Source of the DNA: Bacteroidales bacterium
Lineage (GTDB): Bacteria; Bacteroidota; Bacteroidia; Bacteroidales; UBA932
DNA: 64,000 bases
Reading direction: 5' to 3'
NCBI GenBank assembly: GCA_017428725.1
Contig: JAFRQH010000003.1
Span: 1-64,000, forward strand
How positions within the stretch are numbered: position 1 is the first letter of the stretch; each line of letters begins with the position of its first letter. Under the pieces are notes generated by a model. It was given only the letters and a program-made list of their open reading frames with translations. It had not been told where the DNA came from and searched no databases. Below, in pieces: positions 15,795 through 25,046 of this stretch. The position numbers and the translations under genes are program-made.

Positions 15795-18469
15795 TTTCCG
15801 GCGATTTGTTTGATGGTCGTGTCAAGTTCCTGGGCGGCGTTCATCTGCGACAGCACGACGTATGCGGGCAGCGGCAGGGAGTCGAGCAGCTGCTGCAGCA
15901 GGTCGCGCGTCTGGCGGATCAGCTGCATCTCTTCTGCGTTCGCGCCGCTGACGGGTGCTGCCGGTGCGGAACCGACGGTTCCTCCGCTGGCGAAGCCGGG
16001 TGTGGCGGAGCGGTAGCTGCCGGAGCGGCGGATGTTTTCCAGCGTGGCGAAGGTGACGGGGTCGGCGCGGACCATCGCCGCGGGCGCGACCCATTCGTTC
16101 GCGTGCACGATGCCGACGGGGGCGTAGTCGTTCGAGCGGCGGCCGGTGAATCCGCCTTCGGAGAATCCGGCGACGCGCTCGCCGACGGTAGCCTGCGCGC
16201 TCCCGGATCCGGAGACGGATGAATTCATGATGGCGTTGCGCTGGGCGATGATCGTCGCGACCTGGGCGGCGGTCGTCGCGGCGATCACGCCGGTGGCGAC
16301 TGCTCCGGCGATCGGCCCGAGCTCGTCCAGGGCCTTGACCACAGCGGCGGCGCCGGAGGCGACGGTCTTCGCGATCTCGATGCCCATGTTGATATTGGCG
16401 TAGCGCTTCTGCAGGTCGAGTTTCTTCTGCTCGTAGTCGGCCTCGATCTGCTCGCGCTGCTCGGCGTTGTCTCCGGCCGCGGTGAGCTCGGCTTCCATCT
16501 GCGCGTCCAGGCGGGCGGCCGCTGCGCTCTGCAGGGCGTCGAAGAAGGAGCTGATCTGGTCCAGGGATTTCTGCGCGGCGTCAATTCCGGCGGCGTAGGG
16601 CGCGAGCTGCGCGGCGGTGATCTCCTGCTGGTAGCGCTTCACGAGTTCGGCGCGGGCCTTCTGGTAGTCCTCTTCCGCGATGAGGTTGTTCTTGTGGGCT
16701 TCGTCCAGGACCTTCAGCTCCGCGTCCATGTCCTCCTTCAGGGCGGTCGCCGGATCCAGCGCGCGGCGGATCTGGTCCGCCTGGTCGCGGAGTTCGTTCC
16801 AGCGGTCGATGAATTCATCCAGGCCTTCGTCCAGCAGATCGCCGAGTCCGTCGATGGTCTCGTCGAGCAGTTCGGCGACGGCTTTTGCCGCCTCGGCTTC
16901 GGTGTCTGCGAAGACCTTGCGGATCTGTTCCGCCTCTTTGATCGACAGGTCGAGCAGCTGCGAGGTCAGCTCGACCGTGGACTGCTTGTATTTCTCGGCG
17001 ATTGCGAGCCGGTCTTTCAGGGACGCTTCCTGCAGGGAGGTCAGCCGGTTCTGGTATTCCGTTTCGGAGATCTCGCCTGCGGCGTAGGCTGCCTTCGCCT
17101 GGTTTTCCAGCTCCTTGAAGTGAAGGTCGGAGGCCTTTACGGCTTCGTCGTAGGCTTTCTTCGCGGCAGAGACGCCTTCGTCGGCCAGCTGCTTGCGGAG
17201 TGTCGCGGCGGTGCGGTTCGAGCGCTGCGTGGCGCGCTCGTAGTTCACGTCTGCGTCGATGAATTTCTGCCGGGCCTGGACGTAGTTCTTGACCATGTCA
17301 TCGTTGCCAAGATTGTACTTATCCACGACGCCGGACCAATAGACGACGGCCTGGTCTGCCGTCTGCTTGAAGGTCTCGAAGTCGGCGACGGCCTGGTCGT
17401 AGCGTTCCTTGTAGGCGTTGTATGCGGAGCCGTTGCCGGAGATCATGGTGTTGTATAGGCTGTTCACCCGGGTTTCCATCTCCTTGTATTGCTCCTGATA
17501 GTCTCTGGCCTGCTGGATGAGTTCGAGGTTCGAGTTGTAGTCTTTGACGAAGGCGTCCAGCTCGGCGTCGGATAGGTTGGTGCGCGCCTGCAGCTGCAGC
17601 TGGTAGGCGTCGAGTTCCTGCTTGGCGACGTCCTTGCGGTTCTGGGCGATCTGCTGCTGGATCCGGTCGTATTCCTCGGCGGCGGCGAGACGTTCCTGGG
17701 CGGTCTTTGTCGCATCCATCATCAGCTTGCGCTGCTTCTCGGCCTCCAGGTTCATCTCGGACTCCTGAAGGGAGAGGGAGTTGTTACGCTCGAACATCTC
17801 GTCGAGCATCTGCGCGACCTGCTTGCCGACCTTGTATGCGGTCTTCATTCGGTCGATCATCTCGTTCCAGCCCTTGCCTGTGGAGAGATCCGCGACGAAG
17901 GAACCGTAGGCGGATTTCCAGCCAGCGGTCTCGTATTTCCATTTGTCGCCGATCGCCTGCGTCTGGGCGATCATGTCTTTGGCGAATTTCCGGAAGAGGG
18001 CGATGGCGCCGGTCACGATGCCGGCCCAACCGATCTTGCTGAAGAATCCGCCGAAGAGCTTCTGCGTCTGGCGGCCCTGGCCTTCCAGCTCGCGCATGCG
18101 GGCGCGGACCTCCTTGATCTTCTTGGAGTAGGCCTCGAATTCCGGTGTATTCGGCTTCGCGTTGCGCCACTGCTGCTGCAGTTTGCGGAGTGCGGACTGC
18201 AGCTGATTCAGCGATGATCCGTTCAGGTCGTTGATCACCTTCTCGAATTTCTTCGAGGATTCGTTCAGGTCGCGCTGCGCCTTCTCGCAGGCAACCAGCT
18301 CCTTCTGCGCCTGCTTGAATTCTTTGGTATTGATGCCTTTCTCCTGGGCGAGGCGCGCCATCTCCTTGCGGAGCTCCAGCGCGTGCTGCTTCAGCTCGTC
18401 GATGCGCGCGGTGGCCTCCTGGTTGTTCAGGGTGACGACGGATTCTGTATAGACGGTGTTCTGTGCCAT
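15791..18469 (-). CDS. Tail tape measure protein
   Basis: An 892-residue protein with long coiled coils (about 10-110 and 220-640). It has a hydrophobic segment at about 147-165 (GWAGIVTGAIALFRKFAKDM) and a second Ala/Gly-rich one at about 715-750. The Gly-rich C-terminus contains FSEGGFTGRR and HANEWVAP motifs seen in many tape measure proteins. It would set tail length: 892 residues at about 1.5 angstrom each corresponds to roughly 130 nm. It is followed by the hub gene with a 4-bp overlap and preceded by two small tail genes. Confidence 0.9.
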   Translation of the reverse strand: MAQNTVYTESVVTLNNQEATARIDELKQHALELRKEMARLAQEKGINTKEFKQAQKELVACEKAQRDLNESSKKFEKVINDLNGSSLNQLQSALRKLQQQWRNAKPNTPEFEAYSKKIKEVRARMRELEGQGRQTQKLFGGFFSKIGWAGIVTGAIALFRKFAKDMIAQTQAIGDKWKYETAGWKSAYGSFVADLSTGKGWNEMIDRMKTAYKVGKQVAQMLDEMFERNNSLSLQESEMNLEAEKQRKLMMDATKTAQERLAAAEEYDRIQQQIAQNRKDVAKQELDAYQLQLQARTNLSDAELDAFVKDYNSNLELIQQARDYQEQYKEMETRVNSLYNTMISGNGSAYNAYKERYDQAVADFETFKQTADQAVVYWSGVVDKYNLGNDDMVKNYVQARQKFIDADVNYERATQRSNRTAATLRKQLADEGVSAAKKAYDEAVKASDLHFKELENQAKAAYAAGEISETEYQNRLTSLQEASLKDRLAIAEKYKQSTVELTSQLLDLSIKEAEQIRKVFADTEAEAAKAVAELLDETIDGLGDLLDEGLDEFIDRWNELRDQADQIRRALDPATALKEDMDAELKVLDEAHKNNLIAEEDYQKARAELVKRYQQEITAAQLAPYAAGIDAAQKSLDQISSFFDALQSAAAARLDAQMEAELTAAGDNAEQREQIEADYEQKKLDLQKRYANINMGIEIAKTVASGAAAVVKALDELGPIAGAVATGVIAATTAAQVATIIAQRNAIMNSSVSGSGSAQATVGERVAGFSEGGFTGRRSNDYAPVGIVHANEWVAPAAMVRADPVTFATLENIRRSGSYRSATPGFASGGTVGSAPAAPVSGANAEEMQLIRQTRDLLQQLLDSLPLPAYVVLSQMNAAQELDTTIKQIAGK

Positions 18470-18472
18470 GTC

Positions 18473-18901
18473 TTATCTGTTTTGCAGGTTATACCATGCG
18501 GTGTCGTTCTTTGCCGTTTCAAAGGATACGTCGCGGAAGGCGCTGATCGCGTCGGCTGCTTCTATGCCGAAGCGCGCGGCCATCATCCGTCCGAGCTTGA
18601 CGACCTCGATGCGGAAGGTCTCGGAGTACCAGGGCTTGATCTTGCGTCGGCCGGTCGGGTCGGGGGTGTCGGAGAGCTTCACGTTCCGGCCGACTCCCAT
18701 GTCCGGGAAGCGGCCGTAGTACAGGAAGGCGAAGGTGATCTTCGCGGGATCTCCGGCGGCGTCGGAGGTGATGTGCGCGGTGAAGGATTTCAGCAGCTCG
18801 CCGGTGGAGCCGACCTCCAGCACCTCCATCCGCTTCTTCCAGCGGTCGATGGTGATGTCCGCCCAGGCCTGGGCGATTTCCAGCTTGCTGCGTTTTGCCA
18901 T
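18473..18901 (-). CDS. Neck / tail-completion protein, hypothetical
   Basis: I start it at ATG 18901, which shares one base with the preceding stop (TAATG) and gives 142 residues starting MAKRSKLEIA. A longer frame overlaps its neighbour and is less likely. No family is recognised with certainty. Size, basic character and position just before the tape measure fit the HK97-gp10-like head-tail or tail-completion proteins. Confidence 0.62.
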   Translation of the reverse strand: MAKRSKLEIAQAWADITIDRWKKRMEVLEVGSTGELLKSFTAHITSDAAGDPAKITFAFLYYGRFPDMGVGRNVKLSDTPDPTGRRKIKPWYSETFRIEVVKLGRMMAARFGIEAADAISAFRDVSFETAKNDTAWYNLQNR

Positions 18902-19371
18902 TATTGTCCGGCATTTTGAGGTAAGAGCAGCGAGATCGGATCCTTGAAGGTCAGGACGATCTCCCATCCGCGGGCGTTCTGGCCGCCGTAGCGCTTCATG
19001 TAGGTTGTGCGGGTCCAGTCCCAGCCTTCGAGCTCGGGATGGAGGCCGCTCTTCGCGTCGTCGAGCAGCTTCGCCAGCACCAGGCGCATCAGCGCCATCG
19101 TGTCGCGGTAGATCTGCGCTTCGGACTCGCCGCGGCCCAGCTGTCCCATCACCCAGATGGACTCCGTGTAGGTGTCGAGCGGCCCTTCGACGAGCTGGAT
19201 GGACCCGGAGCTGCGCGCCTCCAGGATCACCGCGGGAAAGGAGACGCTGCGGAGCGTCGTCACCAGCTCCAGGATGGCGTCCAGGCCGTTCGCCTCCAGG
19301 ATCTGATCCGCGGCGGTGATGCCTGCCACGGCGCCGACGAGCGCACTATCGAGGTACGTTTTTGACAGCAT
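18901..19371 (-). CDS. Tail terminator-like hypothetical protein
   Basis: A 156-residue alpha/beta protein with a pattern typical of tail-terminator or minor tail proteins: a helical N-terminus, a hydrophobic beta strand FPAVILEARS and a C-terminal strand WEIVLTFKD. It overlaps the upstream gene by 26 bp and is coupled to the next. Assignment rests mainly on gene order between neck genes and tape measure. Confidence 0.55.
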   Translation of the reverse strand: MLSKTYLDSALVGAVAGITAADQILEANGLDAILELVTTLRSVSFPAVILEARSSGSIQLVEGPLDTYTESIWVMGQLGRGESEAQIYRDTMALMRLVLAKLLDDAKSGLHPELEGWDWTRTTYMKRYGGQNARGWEIVLTFKDPISLLLPQNAGQ

Positions 19372-20101
19372 TTTCGTAGAGCTTATTGAGGGAATAGAGG
19401 ACGGAGTGGACTTCCGTCTTCAGGATCTTCTCGTTCTCCTGCGGGCGGTTGTCGTTCATGCAGGCGAGCAGGTCCTGCAGGATCTCGGCCTGCGTCTTAT
19501 CGGTCACGCTCTCGCCCTTGCGGAAGACGTAGGGATATCTCTTCTGCAGGTAGTCCTTCACGCCGTTCCACCAGATCACGAGGGCCTGGCGCTCCCATTC
19601 CAGGAGCTTGCGCTTGGAGCCGTTCGTCAGGACCTTGACGGCTTCCTTCAGGTGGCCGGGGTTGCGGTCCGCGGCTGCGCGCGCGATGAATGAGTCGGCG
19701 GTGTAGAAGGCGTCGAAGGAGATGCCGAAGAGCTTGCGGTCCACCTGCTTGAAGGGGGACGGCGGCAGGCCGATGCCGTCGAAGATGAAGCCGAGCTGGT
19801 TGCAGGCTTCGGTGATGTCGGCGGCGCCGATGATGTAGGACTTGCCGTCGATGATGAATGGCATCTTGCCGATGATCTTGCGGGCGTCATACTTGCTCGG
19901 GTCATCCGGCTGGATGTGCGCCAGGGCGCAGAGGCAGAGGAACAGGGCGCGCTCGCGGTCGAGGCCGCGGAGCGACAGGATGTGGCAGACCTGGCGGAAG
20001 TCTTCCGGGGACATCGTCTCCCAGCTGATCGGGTATTCCAGGTTGATCTTGGTGGCGCGGGGGCCGAAGAGCTTCTTGAAAAAAGCAGAGATTTTCTTCA
20101 T
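19346..20101 (-). CDS. Conserved phage structural-module protein, unknown function
   Basis: A 251-residue protein with a basic amphipathic N-terminus (MKKISAFFKKLF) and a mixed helical body. I recognise it only as the kind of protein that follows the DUF6712-like gene in Bacteroidetes phage structural operons. No catalytic motif is visible. It is encoded 12 bp after the previous gene and overlaps the next by 26 bp. A tail assembly chaperone is one possibility. Confidence 0.6.
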   Translation of the reverse strand: MKKISAFFKKLFGPRATKINLEYPISWETMSPEDFRQVCHILSLRGLDRERALFLCLCALAHIQPDDPSKYDARKIIGKMPFIIDGKSYIIGAADITEACNQLGFIFDGIGLPPSPFKQVDRKLFGISFDAFYTADSFIARAAADRNPGHLKEAVKVLTNGSKRKLLEWERQALVIWWNGVKDYLQKRYPYVFRKGESVTDKTQAEILQDLLACMNDNRPQENEKILKTEVHSVLYSLNKLYENAVKNVPR

Positions 20102-20113
20102 TATGGTCGATGA

Positions 20114-20962
20114 TTAGAACATGCTGAAAATAGGGGTGTCGGAGTGCTCGTTGGTCATGTCGGCCGCGGCGGAAGAGGCGGCGAAGGTCGGGAAGTCGGA
20201 CAGGTTGTCCTTCATCACGGTCATCGCCTTGATGGCCTGCGACAGGCCGGTCTCCCGGTCGCCCAGGGCGATGGCGGCGACGGCGATCTTCACCAGGTGC
20301 AGCACCTTCATCTCGACGGGCAGCAGCGTCTCGTCGTCGCGGATCTTCTCCAGGAGCTCGGCGGCGTATTCCTTCGAGATGTAGGCGGCGACGTCCGACA
20401 TCAGCGCTACGTTCAGCGCGGCGTTCAGGCGCAGGAATTCGCTCCAGGTCTTCGGGTAGAGCGCCGCGGTGACGGGGCTATAGACGGCCACGTCGCGGAA
20501 GTCCGCAAAGGTGAGTATCAGGCCGTCGGACAGGCGGGCGAATTCCTCGGTACCGCGCCAGCCGGAATACGTGTCGGTCTTCATCAGGAAGGTCACGAGC
20601 CGGTCTTTGCTCTCGTCGAGCCGGCGCTGCAGGGACGTGGTCAGCGACTGGACGCGATCCTTCGACGCGGGCGCGAGGTCCTGGTTGCTCACGACGCCGA
20701 AGCCGGCATCGGTGAGCACGACGTCGAGTTCCGGGATGCTCGACAGGAAGGCGGAGATAGAGATGACGCGCTGGCAGAGCTTCAGCAGCGCGGCGTCGGC
20801 GCTGCTCCGGGTCTCCAGCTGCGTCTCCAGGTCGGTGCCGATGATCTCGGCGACCAGGTCCTGCTGCGCGATATCGAGGGCGTCCGAGAAGATGGACGGG
20901 GCGGCCTTCATCTCGATGGCGGGCAGGAAGGCCTTCATCTCATTGTAATTTGCTACGAGCAT
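20114..20962 (-). CDS. DUF6712-like head-tail connector protein
   Basis: A 282-residue, largely helical protein. The segment FGVVSNQDLAPASKDRVQSL (about 108-127) is characteristic of the DUF6712 group found directly downstream of portal genes in Bacteroidetes phages. A role in head completion or the connector is inferred from this position, since adaptor proteins are commonly encoded there. It starts 5 bp after the portal gene. Confidence 0.62.
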   Translation of the reverse strand: MLVANYNEMKAFLPAIEMKAAPSIFSDALDIAQQDLVAEIIGTDLETQLETRSSADAALLKLCQRVISISAFLSSIPELDVVLTDAGFGVVSNQDLAPASKDRVQSLTTSLQRRLDESKDRLVTFLMKTDTYSGWRGTEEFARLSDGLILTFADFRDVAVYSPVTAALYPKTWSEFLRLNAALNVALMSDVAAYISKEYAAELLEKIRDDETLLPVEMKVLHLVKIAVAAIALGDRETGLSQAIKAMTVMKDNLSDFPTFAASSAAADMTNEHSDTPIFSMF

Positions 20963-20967
20963 AGGTG

Positions 20968-22338
20968 TCAGGCGTTGGTGTTGGTGGATTCCTCCTTGCC
21001 GGATTTATTCTGGTCCAGCGTGGTGAAGATGTATTCCGGGATCGTAATCATGATGTCCGGATCCCATCCGTTGTATTGCTTGATGACTTTCAGCGAGCGC
21101 ATGCAGCGATCGACGACCGGCTTCATCAGCGCCTGCTTCATCATGTAGAGCTCGCGGGCGTTGGAGCCGCCGAGCGTGTTGGAGTTCTTGCCGGGCGTGG
21201 CGCCGATCAGGGCGGAGTGGACTCCCATCGCGTAGCAGATGATGTTCGCGGTGGATTCGGTGTCGTCGATGTATTCACCTCCCTTCAGGTCATTCTTGAC
21301 GGGGACGATCTCGATCCATTTGTTCTCTGCGGTGCCGGATGCGGTGGGTACCATCTTCTTAAGCGTCATGATCGCCTTGTTCGCGTTGTCTTCGCCGGAC
21401 AGGTATTCGCAGAAGGCCTGCTTCTCCTTGTCGATGCGCTCCTTCGTCTTCGCGCGGTCGGACGGGTCGATGCTCTCCTTCTTGAAGATGTCCTCGAAGT
21501 ATTCCGGCGCGACGTAGATGATGTACTTGACGCCGAGCTGGTTCTTCAGGATCGCCTTCTTCAGCTTCGGCACCATGCAGGAATGATCGTACCAGCCGGA
21601 GGTGAAGATGGAGTACCATTCCGGGCGGCTGTAGTACGGGCGGCCTGGGGACGGCATGTAGGCCGGGAACACCAGGCGGCGGCGGTCCGCGGCGTACATC
21701 TGGAGCTCCTTCACGGCGTCGAATTCATCCAGCACGCGGGTGCAGACGATCGGATAGTCCTTGCTGCCGGGCGTGCGGTCCCAGCCGGAGCAGTAGTAGT
21801 GGAAGTTGATCCTGGCGGCGGCGTTCATCTGGCCCCAGCGGCTGAAGACGGCTTCGCGGTGGCGGATGGTCGCGATATCCGTGGATTTGGGGTCGTAGGC
21901 CATCTCGCTGAAGGCGTTGTAGAACGTGTTCATATCTGTCAGCTGCTGCATGATGAAGAGCGGGATGTCGTTGCGCTCGAAGAAGTCGAATTCCTTTCCT
22001 TCCGTCACCTCTTCGTAGTCCGTGATCTTGCCCTTGTTGCGGGCCAGCACGCGGATGAGCTTCGGGCCCAGGCCGAAGCAGACGTCGCGGTTGAATTTGA
22101 GGTTCGCTGCGACGATGTCGTTCTTCGCGATCTTCGACAGGACGTTGTTCGGCAGCAGGTTGTCAGGTCCCCAGGGGATGACTTTGTATTTCCCGGCGCT
22201 GATCGGCGTCAGGTCGTAGTCCTCGCGGAAGTCCTCCGCGGAGTCCATCACCAGGACGGCTTCGATCTCCGGGAAGAAGTGCACGCCTTCGATAACCTCG
22301 TGTCCGGCGAATGCGGGGATAGTTTTCTCTTCCATCAT
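20968..22338 (-). CDS. Portal protein
   Basis: At 456 residues from ATG 22338, which overlaps the previous stop (ATGA). A longer frame has no plausible start. It has portal-like features: an N-terminal segment VIPWGPDNLLPNNVL, a helical stem region, and a C-terminal segment with ALIGATPGKNSNTLGGSNARELYMM that recurs in Bacteroidetes phage portals. The dodecameric portal would form the DNA entry vertex and dock terminase. It is preceded by a 74-aa gene and a phage promoter. Confidence 0.8.
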   Translation of the reverse strand: MMEEKTIPAFAGHEVIEGVHFFPEIEAVLVMDSAEDFREDYDLTPISAGKYKVIPWGPDNLLPNNVLSKIAKNDIVAANLKFNRDVCFGLGPKLIRVLARNKGKITDYEEVTEGKEFDFFERNDIPLFIMQQLTDMNTFYNAFSEMAYDPKSTDIATIRHREAVFSRWGQMNAAARINFHYYCSGWDRTPGSKDYPIVCTRVLDEFDAVKELQMYAADRRRLVFPAYMPSPGRPYYSRPEWYSIFTSGWYDHSCMVPKLKKAILKNQLGVKYIIYVAPEYFEDIFKKESIDPSDRAKTKERIDKEKQAFCEYLSGEDNANKAIMTLKKMVPTASGTAENKWIEIVPVKNDLKGGEYIDDTESTANIICYAMGVHSALIGATPGKNSNTLGGSNARELYMMKQALMKPVVDRCMRSLKVIKQYNGWDPDIMITIPEYIFTTLDQNKSGKEESTNTNA

Positions 22339-22559
22339 AGCACGACCTCCTCTCCATTGATCTCGATCACCGTCAGGCGGTTCACCTTGCGGATCTCCCC
22401 GGACGGCAGGATCTTGATGTTGAACGTAGAGCCCTCCCCGTGGAAGGACGTGGGCACGCATTTCTCCACGGAGATGATCTCGCCGGTTTCGGCGACCCAT
22501 TTCAGGGATATCTCCTTTTTGAGCTTCGCGAGCTCGCAGATTTTGCTTGAACTGATCAT
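22335..22559 (-). CDS. Small hypothetical protein upstream of portal
   Basis: A 74-residue beta-rich protein with no recognised domain. It is translated first from the promoter at 22580-22615, whose -7 box ends 20 bp before the ATG. Its stop overlaps the portal start, so it is probably real and translationally coupled to portal. Confidence 0.68.
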   Translation of the reverse strand: MISSSKICELAKLKKEISLKWVAETGEIISVEKCVPTSFHGEGSTFNIKILPSGEIRKVNRLTVIEINGEEVVL

Positions 22560-22579
22560 ATCTTCGGGTTTTCGGATAG

Positions 22580-22615
22580 CAAATTTATGAACGGGTGCAG
22601 CCGGAAAGTAGGACA
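22580..22615 (-). promoter_or_regulatory. Phage-type late promoter for portal-tail operon
   Basis: Minus strand: TGTCCTA, 21 bp, TAAATTTG, 20 bp upstream of the 22559 ATG. It sits in the 249-bp gap 22560-22808 between portal and terminase blocks. Apart from this promoter I see nothing else in that gap. A packaging site would be expected near terminase but is not recognisable by eye. Confidence 0.7.
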
Positions 22616-22808
22616 GGACGGGCGGCGGGCGGTTTCCTGCGTGAAAGGGTCAAGAATTTGTCTGTCAGGGCGGAAGGGGTGTTCATTTCCGCGCTCCCGA
22701 TGGAAATTTTCTTTCCTGCTCCCCAGCCCTGCCCTGTCGGGCGGCTCGCAACCGAAACGGCAATTCGCGTAATATGCTGACGCGGTCTGATTCTGCTGGA
22801 CGTGCTCA

Positions 22809-24410
22809 TCATAGTGCGGATCCGATGCCGGACAGGCCGGAGGAATAAGGATAGAGGATGTTGCCCAGGTACAGGGTGTCGAAGGCGTCGGTGCCGTCGG
22901 TGCGGTATTCGAGCGGGTCGTCTTCGGACTCGGCGAGCTTTTCTCCGCCTTTCTGTTTATGGAAGCCGAGCGGCGAGATATCGACCTCGGCGAGGGAGAT
23001 GGCGACCAGGAGCGCTTCGTTGTTCTCCTTGTTGAACATCGGCATCAGGTCTTTGCCGCCACGGAATCCGTCGTTGATGATCGAGTGCTTCAGGTTGTGG
23101 GCCAGGGGGCGGCCGATGAACTGCGAGGTCACGGTCCAGCCGTGCTTGGCGAACTGTTCGCAGATTACGGCCTTGAAGTCATCCTCGGCGACGGCGTAGT
23201 TGGAGCCGAGCGCCGTGGAGTCGTAGTAGAAGATCACCTCCTTGCACAGCTGGGCGCGGTAGTAGTGGCAGAAGTCGTCCACGAGCTCGCGCAGCTTGCG
23301 GGTGTACTTGACGTAGAAGGATTTCAGGATCCGGAGGATGGATCCGTCGCGCTGACCGGCGACGAGCCAGTTGATGTTGGCGTTGTAGTCGAAGGCGATG
23401 GCGATCGGCGCCTTCAGGTCCAGGTCGGCGTCCAGCAGGCAGCCGTAGTCGGTGCCGGAGGCGTCGAAGCCCGCGTCCAGGAGCGGGGTGTTGTTGTTGG
23501 CGATGTAGGTGTGCAGGCTGTCGCGGAAGTTGGAGTAGAAGCCGTCCTGCAGGCGTTCGATGCGGCGTGACAGGATGGACGTCTGGAATACCAGGGCGGG
23601 CAGGTCGCGTTTCATCTGCTTGACATACTGAAGGCCGACGACGTCGATGTTCTCGAAGATGGACCATTCGCGATACAGGACGGCGATCTTGCGGAGGCGT
23701 GACAGCTGCGTGGCGATGCGCTGCATGCGCTCTGGGTCATCCTTGCCGCTCTGGACCAGGGTCCAGCGCAGCTGCAGCAGGCCGGTGATCGCTTCGATGA
23801 CGTCCGGGGTGGCCTTCTCGCGGTAGTTCAGCAGCCAGCGGCCGGATTTCAGCACGGGCATGTCGCTGACGAAGAGGACGGAGTGGTGCCAGGGGCATCC
23901 GGAGAAGTAGCGCATCGTGCCGCCGTTCGCCGGGAAGGTCTCGTCTTTGAGTTTGTCGTAGTCCAGGCCTTTCGCTTCGTCAGCGATGATCCAGTCCAGG
24001 GTGAGGGAATTGGAGCTCATCCGGACGTCCTGGGAGATGATGATCATCTGGGTGCCGTTGTAGAAGGTCACGACGTCCTCGAAGTTCTGGACCGGGATCA
24101 GGGGCTTGGCGTATCCAAGCTTTTCCGGCGGGCGTTTGCCGATGACGTAGTGGATGCCTTCGATGAATCCGGCTTCGCGAAGGCCTGACAGGGCGGCTGG
24201 CAGGGTGCGCGTGCGTGCCTGCTTGAAGGAAGAGGCGACGAAGGCGCCGGTGGATCCCGGCATGAACTGGACGTTGCGTTTGATGCGGCGCGAGACGATG
24301 CCGAAGGATTTTCCGCAGCGGCGGCTGCAGATATCGACCTCGGTGTTCGCGGCGATGGCCAGCGCTTCCTGCTGGGCGCGGTTCAGGTATGTGACTTTCT
24401 TCTCGCTCAT
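22809..24410 (-). CDS. Terminase large subunit
   Basis: The packaging motor, 533 aa from ATG 24410 (GTG at 24413 is an alternative). The N-terminal ATPase domain has a Walker A-like CSRRCGKSFG (about 28-37) and Walker B IIADEA (about 137). The C-terminal nuclease domain has AIAFDYNANINW and FYYDSTALGSNY segments. Together they would translocate DNA into the prohead and cut it. It follows the small subunit with TGATG overlap. Its stop marks the end of the operon, with a 249-bp gap before the next gene. Confidence 0.9.
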   Translation of the reverse strand: MSEKKVTYLNRAQQEALAIAANTEVDICSRRCGKSFGIVSRRIKRNVQFMPGSTGAFVASSFKQARTRTLPAALSGLREAGFIEGIHYVIGKRPPEKLGYAKPLIPVQNFEDVVTFYNGTQMIIISQDVRMSSNSLTLDWIIADEAKGLDYDKLKDETFPANGGTMRYFSGCPWHHSVLFVSDMPVLKSGRWLLNYREKATPDVIEAITGLLQLRWTLVQSGKDDPERMQRIATQLSRLRKIAVLYREWSIFENIDVVGLQYVKQMKRDLPALVFQTSILSRRIERLQDGFYSNFRDSLHTYIANNNTPLLDAGFDASGTDYGCLLDADLDLKAPIAIAFDYNANINWLVAGQRDGSILRILKSFYVKYTRKLRELVDDFCHYYRAQLCKEVIFYYDSTALGSNYAVAEDDFKAVICEQFAKHGWTVTSQFIGRPLAHNLKHSIINDGFRGGKDLMPMFNKENNEALLVAISLAEVDISPLGFHKQKGGEKLAESEDDPLEYRTDGTDAFDTLYLGNILYPYSSGLSGIGSAL

Positions 24411-24973
24411 CACTGATCCTCGATGGTGTCGTCGATTTCCCGCTCGTATTGTTTGAGCAGGCGGCTCGCCTTCTTCTCGATGTCCGGGACCTTCTCGATG
24501 CCGATGACGGCAGGATCCACGGAGAAGGATTCGTCGCGGGGGACGATCTCGTCCCAGGGGTAGTCTTCGCCGTCCTGCTCGTCGAGCTGGTTGGCCTTGA
24601 TGATGGCTTCGGCGATTTTCGTCAGGGCTTTGGCCTGCTTCTCTTCTCCGGCGAGCGCGGCGGCGCTGGCCTGTTCGAGCAGGCGGTTCGCGCGCATCCG
24701 CTGGAATTCCTTGTCGGCTTTCGGGGCGTTGCCGAAGAGGACCTTGACCAGGGCGATGTCGCGGTAGGCCTGGATCCGGCCGACGCCGAAATTGGTGATG
24801 ATGTAGTCGCGCATCATCGAATCGGTGATCAGGGGGTTCGCGAGCCAGCGGGCGAAGACGGCCTTCATCCGTTCGAGGCGCGTCTGCTCGGGTTCCGGCA
24901 GCTTGGCGGTCGGGTCTTCGAGGGCGCGGGAGAAGGCGTCGATCAGGTCGTTGTTGGCGGTGTCCTTTCGCAT
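24410..24973 (-). CDS. Terminase small subunit-like protein
   Basis: A 187-residue helical, charged protein encoded just before the large terminase, so the DNA-recognition subunit is the natural call. An HTH-like region at about 50-85 (MMRDYIITNFGVGRIQAYRD) resembles the fold of such subunits. I choose ATG 24973 rather than ATG 24994 because the -7 box of the promoter (24992-24999) would lie over the longer start. This places the ATG about 18 bp after the box. Confidence 0.72.
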   Translation of the reverse strand: MRKDTANNDLIDAFSRALEDPTAKLPEPEQTRLERMKAVFARWLANPLITDSMMRDYIITNFGVGRIQAYRDIALVKVLFGNAPKADKEFQRMRANRLLEQASAAALAGEEKQAKALTKIAEAIIKANQLDEQDGEDYPWDEIVPRDESFSVDPAVIGIEKVPDIEKKASRLLKQYEREIDDTIEDQ

Positions 24974-24991
24974 GTCGTTTCGTTTACAAAA

Positions 24992-25026
24992 CAAAAGTAC
25001 CCATCGTGCGACGGGTACTTGGGACA
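24992..25026 (-). promoter_or_regulatory. Phage-type late promoter for terminase genes
   Basis: Minus strand: TGTCCCA, 20 bp, TACTTTTG, 18 bp before the 24973 ATG. It has the same architecture as the other late promoters. It also argues against the upstream ATG at 24994. Confidence 0.7.
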
Positions 25027-25046
25027 GGTTGGGGAAATTTGTTGTA

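Noticed and set aside
22585..22812. 75-aa frame in the gap between terminase and portal blocks
   Set aside because: It starts with ATGA overlap but has low-complexity composition and would run over the phage promoter at 22580-22615, so the gap is treated as non-coding.
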